Positions 22,359 through 34,510 of a stretch of DNA of 64,000 nt are shown here, one piece after another. Positions within the stretch are counted from its first letter, which is position 1; each line of letters begins with the position of its first letter. The stretch lies in contig JABELC010000013.1 in NCBI GenBank assembly GCA_028455995.1, positions 372,001 to 436,000 on the forward strand. Direction: 5' to 3'. The DNA is from Scleromitrula shiraiana (lineage: Eukaryota > Ascomycota > Leotiomycetes > Helotiales > Sclerotiniaceae). The translations under genes were made by a program, and so were the position numbers. Below the pieces are notes generated by a model, which was not told where the DNA came from, searched no databases, and saw nothing but the letters and a program-made list of their open reading frames with translations.

Positions 22359-24927
22359 TCAATCGACTTCTTCCTCCACCCTCTCATACTGCTCATATTC
22401 GCCCTCACCGTCTCCAACCTTGAGGTTCTGCATCCTCTCGTCCATATCGCCACTTGTTTTGGCCTTGCCCTTAGAGCTCTTAGTGCCTCTTTTCTTCTTC
22501 TTTAACCCGGTTCCATCACCACCCAAGGAAGCCTCTCTAATCCACCTAACCACAGCCTGTGCTCTCTCAGTACTAATGGGATATTCCTTCCCATCTTCCT
22601 GAGCCCAACGTTTTGGCAATTCTCTTCCCTCAGCTTTCCTGGCTTCCTCTTCTTGTCTCCTCTGTCTTGCGGCTACTGCCGCATGAAAGCTAGCTTCATC
22701 ATGAACGCGATCATCTTCCAAAGCCTCCATGATAGCTTGTTGCTTTAAGCGTTCTTTTTTCTCTGCTGGAGTTTCCTTTTGTTGATTCGAAGGGGCCTGC
22801 CCAGGTAATGGAGCGGGAGCGCAAAGTGTCTCCCAGGATGCAGCCAGCGATATCCAGTTATCGTTACGACGAACCACTTCAATCCAATCCGCGCGGGAAG
22901 GAGAACGAGCAGCTTGGAATATGGGATAGCCATCACAGACGCGAGCGAGTCTTGCAACCATATGTGCATGGCGTTGAAGTTCACGGGCGGAAGTTTGAAC
23001 CAGACAGTGGCAAAGGAGAAGAGAATGGAGAGCGTCAGTTAAGAGTGGATGGTAAGTGAGTGCCTCGTGACAGTCTGCTTGAGCTAACAACGCTTGGGCT
23101 GCATCGGATTGAGAAGCGCGCATTTGTTGTTTGGTTGTCAGAGCTGTGCCTGTTGCAGGGTAAGGTGGTAAATCAGATGGGGGCGTAGCTGAAAATAAAG
23201 TTGAAATCTGGTAGACCTTAGGTGAGGGTAGGCTAGGGAGATCTGGAGGCCTAGAAGTGTTAGGTTGGGATCGTTTCCTACTGTTGTGGCTCCCAGTATG
23301 TGGAACCAGAGCATCTGAAAGTTGACCATTACTTAATGATGCATTACTATCCAGATCAAGACTCTTATTGCGATTATTCTGTGGAGGCTTAGGTATATTG
23401 TAACCATTTGCAGCAAGATTTACCTTGCGCACAAATTCTTCAGTGATCTCGGCTGGAAGACCAGGGGTATAATCGAGATGTGACAAGTATGCAATGTAAT
23501 CTCGTAAAGCTCTCTTCGCATTCGTCTTAACAATTTTACGAGCCTCCAGACGATTGCGGTGTTCCTCTTTCTCGGCTGGGGACATCTCAGATCCCTCTTC
23601 GGCGGTACCATTTGCGCCATTGATTGCGCCGTTGATATTATCCGCTTTAATGCCATTCCATCCATTGGAAGGAGACTTAGGTGTAGATGGAAGGGCAGAA
23701 TCAACGTGCTGGCAGGCAATAGTTAAATACACACCGGCGCGGTGAAAAAGAAGTTGAGTTTCAAGACTACTTGGATGATCCTCTTCGTCCAATTTAATTT
23801 CTTCTCTCCACCTACCATTGCTTCGCCGAGCTTCAGCTGCTGCATCGCTTGCTAACTGAAGTTGCTGTCGACCTGCTTTGTGCTGGTTTTGATAATATCT
23901 ACAGACCTGTAAAGCAGCAGTAAGATCTTGTGCTGCGCCCGCAAAATCCTCTTTAAATATCTTTGTGACAGCCCTAGTTCTTAATATTTCCCCCTCACTT
24001 GGCCTATCTGCAATAACCTCATCCAGTGGTTGTAGACTTGTACACTCTGCTAATTGTCGCGAAGGAATTTTCTCATGGAAGAAATGAACGTATTTAGCGT
24101 TTGGGTCGTTTGGATTCCTCTGCAGAACAAGCTGAGCCACATCTTCTAGTGTAGAAGCAGATTGCATTGTTGCAACACTACATGCTATCTCATCCAGATG
24201 ATATGCCTTAGATAACTTTTGTGTTGCCTGCTCTCGCATCCGATGTTTTCGTTCCCTACTCAGTTTTGCATTGCCACCTCCTCCCCCAATCCCCAGACCC
24301 AGCGCCGCCCCGCCATTTCCCATCAAGCCATTTCCAGCATTAAGAGAATTCGTTAGGGAGGAGGATGTGACGCCGCTAGCTGCGCGTACTGCGAGGTTCG
24401 TGGCATCGTCAACAAGCTGGCGGATTTTGAGGATATCGAAGAAGACGGCCGGATCAATGGGCCTTGGTCGTGGAAGAGTATAGTTATTATTAGCTAAGCT
24501 TTCTAGAACTTCTGGAGGTAATTGAAGCCATGGCCCATGAAATGAGGAAATATAGCGCCAATGTCTGCCAAAAAAATTGTTAGTCGGGATGTCAATGTCA
24601 AGATGTGGGACGCGCTCGGTAGTGAAAGTAAGAAAATAATTTAAAATGTAGAATTGCCCTTCATATATTCAATCGTAACATCTGCGAAGCATATAGCAAT
24701 ACCCGCGCATAACATATGACTGATTTTAAGTATCATGAATGGTAAACTTACTTGTTGCGACAAATTATGAGTGCAGATGTTGAGGGTTGGGTCGACTTTG
24801 CATCTTTTGATTTGGGCGTTGACGTAGTTGAGGAAGAAGAAGTTGATGGCGCAGGACTCGGAACTGGAGGAATATTAGTTTCTGAAGAATCGCCATCGAT
24901 TTGGCTCTTATTCTTTTTCTTCGCCAT
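22359..24927 (-). CDS. Conserved-looking TPR-like protein of unknown function, two exons
   Basis: Exon 1 is 24927-24752, the intron 24751-24565 (187 nt, GTAAGT donor, TTGGCAG acceptor), exon 2 24564-22359, joined in phase 2; 793 residues. The N-terminus is Lys-rich (MAKKKNKSQ) then Ser/Thr/Pro-rich. A well-ordered segment follows the junction (HWRYISSFHGPWLQLPPEV, PAVFFDILKIRQLVDDAT). The middle has helical repeats resembling tetratricopeptide units (ILRTRAVTKIFKEDFAGAA, AALQVCRYYQNQHK, and a later set around LLAQADCHEALTYHPLL). The C-terminus is charged, with a KKKKRGTKSSKGK basic patch and a closing acidic stretch. Helical repeats suggest a scaffold or adaptor. I do not recognise a named ortholog with certainty and assign no function. 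Confidence 0.85.
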
Positions 24928-25417
24928 GATTAATATATCCTTTTTAAAATGTTTGAGAAGCGTTAATCCATAGAAATATGCTTTTAAGTGCTCCGAAACA
25001 AAAATTCGTTGATAGCACAAGCAAATCAACCGAGATTTTCATACGCTATATAAGGATATGGTTCATTGAACTTCATTCTAATAATGTTGAACTTAGATCT
25101 GAATCTTTCAAGAGGAAGAAAGAGATATTCACTAGGAGGCCACATGATAGAATTCGATATATTTAATACTTAATTCATTAATTCGGATAAGTAACTACGA
25201 ATATATAAAGTTATCATCTCTGAAAAAAGACAACCTCTTCTAACCTAACCGTCATTACTGATCTTTTCGCGCTAGGGATATACCAGAAGATTCAGAACGA
25301 GGAAAACGCCAAATCCCGCCACGCACGCTATGATTCTACCCCGCTCAATGCATAAAGTTGCTGATATTAAAAGTGGTAGGTAATACGATAATGAAGAATC
25401 TCAAAACAATAACCGCT
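24928..25417. other. Intergenic, promoter of the TPR-like gene
   Basis: This lies between two minus-strand genes: downstream of vps9 and upstream of the TPR-like gene. No coding frame, structural RNA or marked repeat is seen. Confidence 0.5.
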
Positions 25418-28069
25418 TCAGGCGCTAAGCGCAAGACACGCATCAACCGCAAGACCAACCCTTAACATTGATTATTAGTCTATTTCCTAATGAGTTAAAT
25501 TCAGAAAGTGAATTCTTACCTGCCCTCCTTCTGAGTTACAACGTCACTAATAATATCCCTGTCCAAATCCGGAAACATTCCGGCTAGAGTCTCTACAACG
25601 TTTGCATGCTCTACACGTTGAAGGCGATGAGCTTCTGCAGCTTCTGCACTCGCCTGTCTTGCAGCTGCATCTTCAGCTGTCATTCTTTTTCTGGCATTAA
25701 TTTCGCGAGTACTTGGCGTTCGTTGGTGTGTTTGAGGCCCTTCCATACTCACCCTTGGAGGTGGTGTCGCCTGGGGTGTGCTCCCAGTGTTAGGAGTACG
25801 GGCGGGTCCACTATAACTCGAGGAACTGTCATCGGAGAATATTCTACCTATAGATGATAATGGCTTTTGAATGGTGCGAAGTAAGCCGGTTATTGCCGCC
25901 TTCTCATCTTGACCATCTCCTTCATATTCATTTGAAGATGTTGATCTTCTGGGTGTTGATGATTCACCTTCCATGGAATGCCGGGGTGTTACTTCAGCAC
26001 GACTGGGAGCAGATTTCTCGGACAACTGTGTAGGTGGTGCAGGTGATTCGGGTGATGACAAAGTATCGGCTTGATGTTTCTCGGCAATTGCAGAGACAGC
26101 AGCTTCCACATTGCGCTCAAAGTCATTGTCACTTATTGTGAGGGACGTTCGATCCAGGTTTTCGACAAATTGAACTGCCCCCAGCTTTTACATCATTAGA
26201 AATAATTGACCACATGTTGGGTTTGAATTGACTCACCAGTGATGAAAGATAATATCCTGCTTCGCCCCCAAGTTTTTCTTGGTTTCTGAACCTAAGTATG
26301 TATTGAACATTAGATACAAGATGTTCGGGATTTGCTTGAAGCACAACGTATATCAAAAGAGGCATAAATGAATCTGCCGATGAATCGGTTTTAGAATGCT
26401 TGAGTAACCCTAGTTAAGTTAGCTTTAAAAATCCGGAAGTTTATACGCTGAGTGTATATTACCGAAAATGACCTTGCAGCAATTGAGAACACAGATGATT
26501 TTGTCCCTGGGAGCTCTGTAGGTTTTGATCTTGAGCAATTCTAGGATAACAATTAGTTAAAAATATCACTATTGCATTTTTAGACTTGCCTTGTTGAGCC
26601 AGAATCAGGAATCGTTTCCCACTGTCGCCGACTGGTTGTATATCTAGATGCTCCTCTTTGACCCAGCCGTATATACTGACTTTCTGGGCAAGAATATCAT
26701 CCCTTTCAACATCTTCTTGGTGTTGTCCTCTCCGCCCAGGGCCCATAGGTCGATCAGCGCCCCTGCGTCTAGGCTTTGCTCCTGGTATTGGTTGAGGCGG
26801 AGGAATTGCCGGAGAGAATGTCTGCGTATATAACCTATTCATGACCAATTTCTCCATCCCTTCACGAGCATTGTCGAATTCTGCATCTGAGACCTCACGC
26901 CATACTTCGCATTGTGCCATTTTGTTCGTGATGAAAGCCAAGAAATCACCTATAATTTTAACTTGCTCATGCACCATCCACTGCTTCTTACCAAACTCCT
27001 GTAAAAATGAGCGTAGAAACTTAGCTACAGGATCTGCTGTTCTATGCCGCAGTTGTTCCAAGAATCGATGGAAGTCAAAGGGAAGATCTGGTTCGGGCTC
27101 AGGGGGTGGGGGTCTATGGAGAGAAGCAGGAGGTGACATTGGGACCTCCGCCGAGGAGTATCTATCATCCTGTTTTCTTGGAGCCCCAAAGCTCCGTATA
27201 GAATCTGGTTTTGGTGGCGGTGGTGGGCCTACGTCAGATTCGGTTCTTCCTCGATTTGTAGGTAAAGTAGCGGAAGATATTTGCAAATCGCTCATATTCT
27301 GATTTATACCAAGAGCAGCTGCATTCAGTGGTTCCAAACTAGATTTTCGAGGAGGATGCTGTATCGGGCTACCAAGAAGCGGTCCAGCGAATTCAAGACG
27401 AGGTGACATGACCTCTTCATGTCCTGGTCCTTGCCCTTCTTCGCTAAACTGATCCATTATGCTCTGTATTTCCGACCTCGAATCGCCATCCCTTTCATCT
27501 TCGCTCGCAGAAGTTTTCTCATCGAATCCTGCATCAGATCTAGTTGGAGATCTATCTGCCCGTCCCCCACGCGTGTGAAGTAGACCTGAAGCGCTGGATG
27601 TAGATCGTGAAGGGGGCTGCGATGACCCAGGTGTCTTCGGGGTGGGATCCAGATATGTTTGGTCGTTTGGAGAGAGATTTGAGCTGGAGTTCACTGGACG
27701 ACTTGTTGGGTCGGGCTTTAAGGTCGCAGTCGATGATTCCATATCATGGGAAATAGGCTCCTCAAATGCCGCAACGTGCTCCCTTTCTGCCATGTTCTTG
27801 TTGGTAGCCTCATCTATTTCGTCATTGGATGTATCCTGTTGCGAATCTAGAACACTATGCGTTGTTGAATTGCTTTTACATGGTGCATCGTTTCCTTGTG
27901 CCAGCTGTAACTCCTCTCCAGTACCTTCAACCGTATTTCCCCCTCCATTTAGTGAATATTGGTCGACATCGGGAACAACCGCTTCGTCTTTCGAATTTAC
28001 GCCCGAAGAATCATTCGAAAGCCCATTTGGGTTCTCAACAGCATCTATCGATTGTCTAGGAGAAGACAT
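25418..28069 (-). CDS. vps9: Vps9-type Rab5 guanine-nucleotide exchange factor, five exons
   Basis: Exons are 28069-26590, 26540-26463, 26409-26237, 26184-25520 and 25460-25418; all phases agree, giving 812 residues. The N-terminal 300 residues are Ser/Pro-rich and disordered. A helical region (FDFHRFLEQLRHRTADPVAK) leads to the VPS9 domain, with the core ELLKIKTYRAPRDKIICVLN, CCKVIFGLLKH, SFMPLLIYVVLQANPEHL and LGGEAGYYLSSL. The C-terminus holds a CUE ubiquitin-binding motif (VVETLAGMFPDLDRDIISDV, then AVDACLALS). VPS9 plus terminal CUE is the plan of yeast Vps9, which activates Rab5/Vps21 on endosomes during vacuolar sorting. Intron 1 uses a GC donor (G|GCAAGT) instead of GT; the frame and the protein match leave little doubt. 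The last coding exon is only 43 nt. Confidence 0.95.
26541..26589 (-). other. GC-AG intron in vps9
   Basis: This 49-nt intron starts with GCAAGT and ends with CCTAG. Splicing it in phase 1 creates LAQQELLKIKTYRAPRD, a continuous VPS9-domain sequence. It is the only non-GT donor needed among the intact gene models of this window. Confidence 0.85.
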
Positions 28070-28522
28070 ACATCCGCGAGCGCCTTAGCTGGCGTTTTAA
28101 GTTGTCTTTCGAAATTGGCGGGGTACTCGAGCTTGTGGAAGCTTTAGTTTCGAATATAAGCGTCGGGGGTCAAAGGAACAAAGTTTCTAAAAGCTGTTCA
28201 GAACAGAGCATCGAAATAAAACTGTCAATAACTGAACCAGTCCCTACTTTTTTTTCGTCAGGCGTTATCTCCGTTTTTGTCTGCCTCGACCGCAGAGTGC
28301 TGTATGTAATATCTTGGTTCGCTAATAATCGGGCTCAGTACGTAAGGTTGGCGTGGTGGTTGGGTCAGTAATTATTTTCAAGTCCATTCGCTCTGTTTAT
28401 TTAATCCTTACAGCGCGAACAACAAATCGACAACAACACACCACAACACTGTATTCACCAAAAAGCTCAAAATATGAATGCCTAGGATTTATAATTGAGG
28501 TGTCTTGAGACACAAGTCAGTA
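28070..28522. promoter_or_regulatory. Shared promoter region, vps9 (-) and ASNSD1-like gene (+)
   Basis: The two start codons face away from each other across 453 bp, so both promoters must lie here unless either is embedded in the neighbouring gene. A poly-T run lies near 28250 and an ACAACA-rich stretch near 28421-28450, close to the plus-strand start. No specific factor site is claimed. Confidence 0.55.
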
Positions 28523-30511
28523 ATGTGCGGTATCTACGCTTCGATCTCCACGCGAGGGTTTCAAAATCCGAGTCCTGCTCTGGAACAAATCCTTTGCAAT
28601 AGAGGTCCTGATCATACTGGTACGGCGCAAACTTCTGTCTCTCCCCAAGATGGATCGCCTTACTATTATTTGTCCTTCTTGTCAACGGTCTTGGCTTTAA
28701 GAGGAGACCATATCACACGTCAACCATTCAATGATTTTTCGATTGCTGCGACAGGTAAAGTTTCAAATTCCAATGATGGTTCACTATTATGCTGGAATGG
28801 CGAGGCTTGGAAAATTGGTTCAGAACTTGTCGTAGGTAATGATGGTCAAGTTATTTTTGAGATGCTCATAAAAGCAATTTCAGGCGCCGCTTCAGCCTCA
28901 GATGCAACTCTCGCTGTGATCGAAGTTTTGCAAAACATCTCTGGTCCATTTGCTTTTGTTTTCTGGGACTCTATCCACAGTAATATATATTGTGGCCGGG
29001 ACCGCCTTGGTCGCAGATCTCTTCTTTATAATAGTAGCAAAGATAGAGAATCTATAGAGTTTGCTAGTACAGCAGATCCAGCCAAAGGCGATTGGCAGGA
29101 AATAGAAGCCGATGGCATCTACAAATTCTCATGTAGCAGTGAGAATGTTTCTTCTGAGAATGAGATTACAGAAGAAAGTCACTATTTAACCTCGATATTA
29201 CCATTGCAGAAATTTACTTGGGATAGTACAGAAACTGAGGTCTCCGTGAGTTTGTCTGAATTTCCCATGATAAATTGTTACTAAAACTAAATGTTTTGCA
29301 GAGCCCATCGCTTGGCAAGTTCAATAGAATTACTAAAGCTGATGCTGATATTCTTGGTCTCCAATCCCCATCAGTGATGCAGTTACGGCATCATCTATGT
29401 GAGTCCCTCAAACCCAGGATTTTGAATATTTTGAGCCCTCCAGATTTGGGCCAGCATCACAATGTTAGACTGGCCGTTCTATTCTCTGGTGGGCTTGATT
29501 GCACCGTGTTAGCAAGATTGGCACATGATCTACTTCCACCTAGCCAGGAAATAGATCTCTTAAACGTTGCCTTTGAGAACCCTCGAGTCATTAAAGCTGC
29601 GCAGAATGGACCTAGAAAGAAGAAAGGAACACAAGAGGCTTTAGATACGGTAAATCACGATCCATCTCCCAACGACCAACCAATCAACAAAGTATCGCCC
29701 TTTGAGCTTTGCCCGGACAGAGAAACTGGAAGGAAAGCCTACGCTGAACTTCAATCTGTCTGTCCTGGCCGCAAGTGGCGATTCGTTGCTGTAAGCAAAC
29801 AATTTCTCTATCTTATTTACTCATCGCTAATAAACTACAGGTAAATGTCCCTTATATCGAGACAATGGAGCATAGGGCTAAAGTTGTTGATCTTATTCGT
29901 CCACACAATACTGAGATGGACTTATCAATAGCGTTCGCTCTTTATTTTGCTGCTCGTGGAACAGGATTCACATCATACGGTGATAACGCAGACATTGAAC
30001 CATACACAACCCCGGCCCGCGTTCTTCTCTCAGGACTAGGTGCCGATGAATTATTTGGTGGGTATACACGTCACGCAACAGCATTTATTAGAAATGGTTT
30101 TGGTGCCCTTCTTGATGAGCTAGAGTTAGATGTGAATAGATTAGGAAAGCGAAATCTTGGTCGAGATGATCGAGTTATTTCGCACTGGGGCCGAGAAGCT
30201 CGTTTTCCTTACCTCGATGAATCATTGGTTAAATGGGCAGTTGAATCTCCGATATGGGAGAAGTGCGGTTTTGGGCAAGATTCAGCTTCAATTTCTGAGG
30301 GCCCCGATATAGAGCCTGGGAAAAAAGTACTTCGCCTGCTAGCCTACCAGCTCGGCATGCACTCAGTCGCCAGTGAAAAGAAACGAGCTGTAAGTAATTT
30401 AAATTTTCTCTTTCTGGGCGACTACATTACTCACATTCTTAGATTCAATTTGGAGCTCGAACCGCAAAGATGGAAATTGGAAGTACGAAAGGCACAACAC
30501 TTATATCATAA
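28523..30511 (+). CDS. Asparagine synthetase domain-containing protein (ASNSD1-like), four exons
   Basis: Exons are 28523-29245, 29302-29790, 29841-30389 and 30443-30511, with introns of 50-56 nt; 609 residues. The start is set at ATG-TGC because Cys2 is the glutaminase nucleophile of class II amidotransferases (MCGIYASI), followed by NRGPDHTG and GNDGQVIFEML. The C-terminal half is a PP-loop synthetase domain: ATP-binding LFSGGLDCTVLARLAHDLL, then LSGLGADELFGGYTRH, and the ending KKRAIQFGARTAKME. Canonical asparagine synthetase is shorter and lacks the insertion between the SGG loop and the rest. This long, divergent layout is that of the ASNSD1 group, whose enzymatic role is unproven. Glutamine-dependent amidation of an unknown acid is the likely reaction type. 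Confidence 0.92.
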
Positions 30512-31491
30512 TAAACATGACATTTCGTTGAGCTATGATGAAGATCTGATACTGCTGAATCGTATACATGCCCGAGGGAGCTCATTCCAAAGAAGTTTGT
30601 TGTGTGTTTTTGTACAAACAATAACCCTCAAACAATCTACGAATGCCGAGGGATTTCCATACATGCGATGGTGAAGTAGTAAAGGCAAGCCTGAGCCAAT
30701 TTTGAATTTTCATATCGATTTGTCTATAAAAAATATGTTACAGAAGACACTATGCTGGGGTCGAAGTGCTCGACTAACCATTGCGTGCTACTTCATATAT
30801 AGATAGATAGCTTTGAATTATCAACGCAGGATTTGCCAATCATTTTTTCAAACTTTTCTTCTGGCTTCTTCTGTATTTGCTCGTTTTCTCGAAATAATCT
30901 ACACGAACCTCGGTCTCTGAGTGGATTTTTCTCATATTTTTTGCAGCATCCACTCTTTGTCATCTTTTCCGTATATACAACTCACATCCGAGGCCGTTTT
31001 TGTTACCCATCTCCAAAATATTTAATATTGAGTAATTCTTGTCCGAAATATTCTCATCACATGTTCTCTCAAGGTAAAGAATTTAGACTTTTCATCAAAA
31101 TTAAACATCGTAATCCCTGTCACCGTTCATGCTGCCAGAATCAAGCATTTTGACAATTCGGTTCCCAACCAACCGGTCATGCTTGCATCGGAGAGGGGCT
31201 GCCCCTCATTAAAGTTTTTCCGCGCCAATCAATTCATAGCACCCAAGAAAAGTTCTTCTCTGGGGAAGTCTTCTCCATATTTTAATATTCTGGATCTGGG
31301 GTTTTCGAGAGTGGATTATTTCTCTAGCATCCGAGGTCCACACCGTATACTTGTTAGCTTGGCCCGCAATACATATATGCATATATATATAAGCATAGCA
31401 GCAATCTCCAATATGATCTCTGATACTTTTCTTGTTCAATAACGTTGGAATCGGGTTATCGAACAATGTGCGTTTCTGGGGTCTTCATACC
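30512..31491. other. Intergenic region between ASNSD1-like gene and GH53 pseudogene
   Basis: The first 150 bases are the 3' flank of the ASNSD1-like gene. The rest shows several short frames on both strands but none with a recognisable domain. It includes the former promoter of the dead GH53 gene. No repeats beyond short ATAT runs (31374-31392). Confidence 0.5.
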
Positions 31492-32702
31492 ATGGTCTTA
31501 CCATTAGTACTGGCAAGACCTGAGCAATATCCAAGGTTAGATATAAATCTCCATACATATGCATCATGAAAGACATTCTAACAGAACGATGCATAAATGT
31601 AGAGCCACCAATCCCTCGTTCTTCTACAAAGGACATGATCCAAGCTCTCTAAAAATGCTCGAAGACGGCGGTGCCAAGTATAAAGACACCAGTCACAAAA
31701 ACGCAACCCGCCCCGCCGAAGCCATTCTCGGTGCCGGAGGCATGAATAGCGTACGTCTTCGATAATGGGTAAACCCCGTCGAAGGAGTCTACGGTCTAGA
31801 ATACAATCTAAACCTAGCATCGCGTTTCCAGCAACAAGGATACAGAATCTATCTCGATGTTCACGTTTCTGATTCTTGGGCTGATCCGAATAAACAACCT
31901 CCTCCTGCTACATGACCTTTACAGTTGGGACCGTTATCTTCTACGTTGAGGAATTATGTCAAGGAGAGTTTGGTTGCGTTTCAGAAGAAGGGAATTGTGC
32001 TTGATATTGTGTCAACTTGGGAATGAAATTCGTCATGGTATGCTGTGGCCTACTGGGCATGTAGATGTGCATATTACGCCCACCAGCGCCTTATTTGCGA
32101 ATTTTTCATCTCTAGCAACCCTTTACAAAGCTGCTCGATCGGGGGTGTCGGATGCAGTAGCGCTGGGACTCGTGGCTCCTCAGGTTTTAATTCATATTGA
32201 TGATGGATGGAATGTTACGCTTCAACAACGATCGTTCGATGCTCTGACTGCTAATGGAGTTAAGACTTCCCAATGGGATGTGTTCGGATTTTCCTTCTAT
32301 CCATTTTATGGTACCGCGGCTACATTTGACAATTTAAAGGAGACGTTGAACTGGGTGGTAGGAAAATACGGAAAACCGGTTCAAGTGGTTGAGACGGATT
32401 ACCCAGCTATCTGCAATGGGGAATACAGTCCTATTCCTGAGAGCAGCGACCCGGATATTGCATATGACGTGCAGGGACAGTCGGAATGGACGGAGAGTGT
32501 GGTTGATATTGTGAAGAACGTTAAGGGGGGTTTGGGAAGAGGAGTCCATTATTGGGAACCGGCTTGGTTGAACAATACTAGTTTGGGGAGTGATTGTAAT
32601 GATGCAATTTTGCTTGAGGCGGATTACAGTCAGTGGCCGACGACGGTGGGGCATAGTAGGAAATCGGTCAATTTGTTCAAATATGGTAGGTATGGTTTAT
32701 AG
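31492..32702 (+). pseudogene. Broken GH53 endo-beta-1,4-galactanase
   Basis: Pieces of a glycoside hydrolase family 53 enzyme line up in order across frames: FYKGHDPSSLKMLEDGGAKY, GAMNSVRLR-like AGGMNSVRLR, WVNPVEGVYGLEYNL, YLDVHVSDSWADPNKQ, LGNEIRHGMLWPTGHVDV, LIHIDDGWNV, VVETDYPAICNGEYSP and HYWEPAWLNN. The coding path is interrupted by TAA at 31763-31765, TGA at 31913-31915 (where the family has Trp) and an extra base near 32013-32016. The two catalytic glutamates (GNEI and VVETDYP) are still encoded. A possible short first exon (31492-31535) joins in phase to 31603, but a convincing signal peptide is not visible. GH53 enzymes are secreted and cut galactan side chains of pectin. Downstream of 32016 the frame is open for over 600 bases, so decay looks recent. 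Confidence 0.85.
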
Positions 32703-33928
32703 AAAACAGGATAATGCAAGATGGAGTAGTCAACTCAACACTAATATTGACTCATTAAATTTTTATAAAGCAATCACGAATCATCCCCATTCAGACCCTA
32801 TGATTATCAATCATGATTTCATCGATATAAATCCCATGATACAGAGAATATTTTGTCACGAAATAGTAACCGCAGATCTACTGTATGACTAAAGAATACG
32901 ATCAGATACAAAAAAGTAAAAAAGTAGGTATCCACACAACAATAACATTGTCACAAACTCACTATACTGTATCAAAATAATCGTCATCAAGACCACAAAA
33001 CTCATCGACCGGTATAACAGAGTCAATATAAAGTTTAGAAGGTGATACAGTTAGATATGAATTAATGTTAATTTTAGTTGGCGCATGTCCTCTATTGTAC
33101 ATGTACAATACCATAAACTTTGTAGCACGAATTTGTGAGACATTGTTACATAGTAGATATATGACAATAAGACCGAAGATCTGGAGAAGTCTCCGAATCT
33201 GTGTTGAATTGTATGGGGGGGGGGAGGGGGGAAAGCTTAAAACTTTCCAAATCATACCAAATAAATGCGAGGTTTGGTCAATCCTAAGGTTTGTAATGTG
33301 ATGCTCAAAGTGAAATGTCAAGCAAAATAAGCAAAATAAGGGAAGGAACTACATACCAATAACCCAAGAGACTTTAAGGTCAGACTTAGTATTATTATTA
33401 TTATTAAGGTCATAAGACGATAACATGCGCACAATATCTTTTCAGACCAAAGAAAAAGAAATCACTTTTTGACAAGTACTCAAGATTTGATCTAGTTGAA
33501 TTATTATTGAATTCCATACTTCATATTCCTTATACATTTTTCATGACTTCTCTCTTTCCTTTTTTATCCTTCAATTGTTCATACATAGTATTGCATGCCA
33601 TTTACCTCACGATATTCACTTTCACTTTTACTTTTGATTTTCTATCAGATCATAATAGAAGATCAAGGAAATTTTTACTACGATCGTGGCTTTTTAGGAA
33701 GACAACCGTAAAATAATCTTCCCATATTCAACATATATTTTGTGCTTGATTACAAACACTTGTTTGAACTTTTCAGCGAAATATATAAAGTGCAAGGTAT
33801 GTTTTGATTAATGTATAAGAAAATAAAGACGAAAACCTGAGTGGTTCGATCTTTGAACTCATTTGCAAGAAAAAAAATGTCCCTAACAATATAAGAAATC
33901 TTAGATCGAAAGTTTACAAACCTTCAAG
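32703..33928. other. Intergenic region, no gene seen
   Basis: This stretch lies between the GH53 pseudogene and the small secreted protein. It has a G run (33213-33232), a short (ATT)n (33390-33405) and T-rich patches near 33540-33650. A 119-residue minus-strand frame at 33321-32962 has no domain-like features and is not accepted. The last 200 bases should be the promoter of the secreted protein gene. Confidence 0.5.
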
Positions 33929-34510
33929 ATGCACAGCTTCAAATACTTGGTCGCCATGTTCGCCCTCTTCCTATTATTCGCAAGCGACAATATGGTAACA
34001 GCTCGTCGTCATGTTCGCCGACAAGCTGCTTGTTCACCATCCATACCCCCTTCATATCCGACCACAACTACACCATCTCCATCTCAACCCACAACAACAA
34101 CAACAACTACATCCGACTCATCAGCACCTACAAGTACATCCGTTCCCTCCCAACCGCCCTCATCCCCCGGCCCACCAAACCCACCAGTCTGCAGCACTCA
34201 ACCTGCGGGGATCTGCCAACTAGTCACCAAATGCACGCCTTCCCAACTTCCTCAAGTCCAAGATGCTTGGGTCTTTGACTCCCAATGTAATGTTATTGGT
34301 GGCACGACTGGAATTCCTTTGTACCAAACTTTTGGCTTGACTTCACAGTTACCTTATGTTATTGTGATGACGGGGAATAGTCCTACGGCTTCTCCTTCGT
34401 TTGATTATGCGGGGGGTCATTATGGGGTTGGTGGGGGTGGTAATCCGGGTTGGTGGTGTGCGATTGAGAGTGATGGGACTTTTGACTGTTATGCTACTTT
34501 TAATTGTTAG
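33929..34510 (+). CDS. Small secreted Ser/Thr/Pro-rich protein with cysteine-containing C-terminal domain
   Basis: A single exon encodes 193 residues. The N-terminus is a clear signal peptide (MHSFKYLVAMFALFLLFASD, cleavage likely just after). RRHVRR at residues 26-31 is a likely Kex2 processing site. Residues 38-88 form a Thr/Pro/Ser linker of the heavily O-glycosylated kind. The C-terminal domain (about 90-193) has seven cysteines, including CSTQPAGICQLVTKC and the closing WWCAIESDGTFDCYATFNC, with a glycine-rich loop (YGVGGGGNPG). The layout, signal, pro-site, linker and Cys-rich module, fits a secreted cell-wall or host-interaction protein. I do not recognise the domain. It lies about 1.2 kb downstream of a dead secreted GH53 gene, which may be coincidence. 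Confidence 0.85.
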   Translation: MHSFKYLVAMFALFLLFASDNMVTARRHVRRQAACSPSIPPSYPTTTTPSPSQPTTTTTTTSDSSAPTSTSVPSQPPSSPGPPNPPVCSTQPAGICQLVTKCTPSQLPQVQDAWVFDSQCNVIGGTTGIPLYQTFGLTSQLPYVIVMTGNSPTASPSFDYAGGHYGVGGGGNPGWWCAIESDGTFDCYATFNC

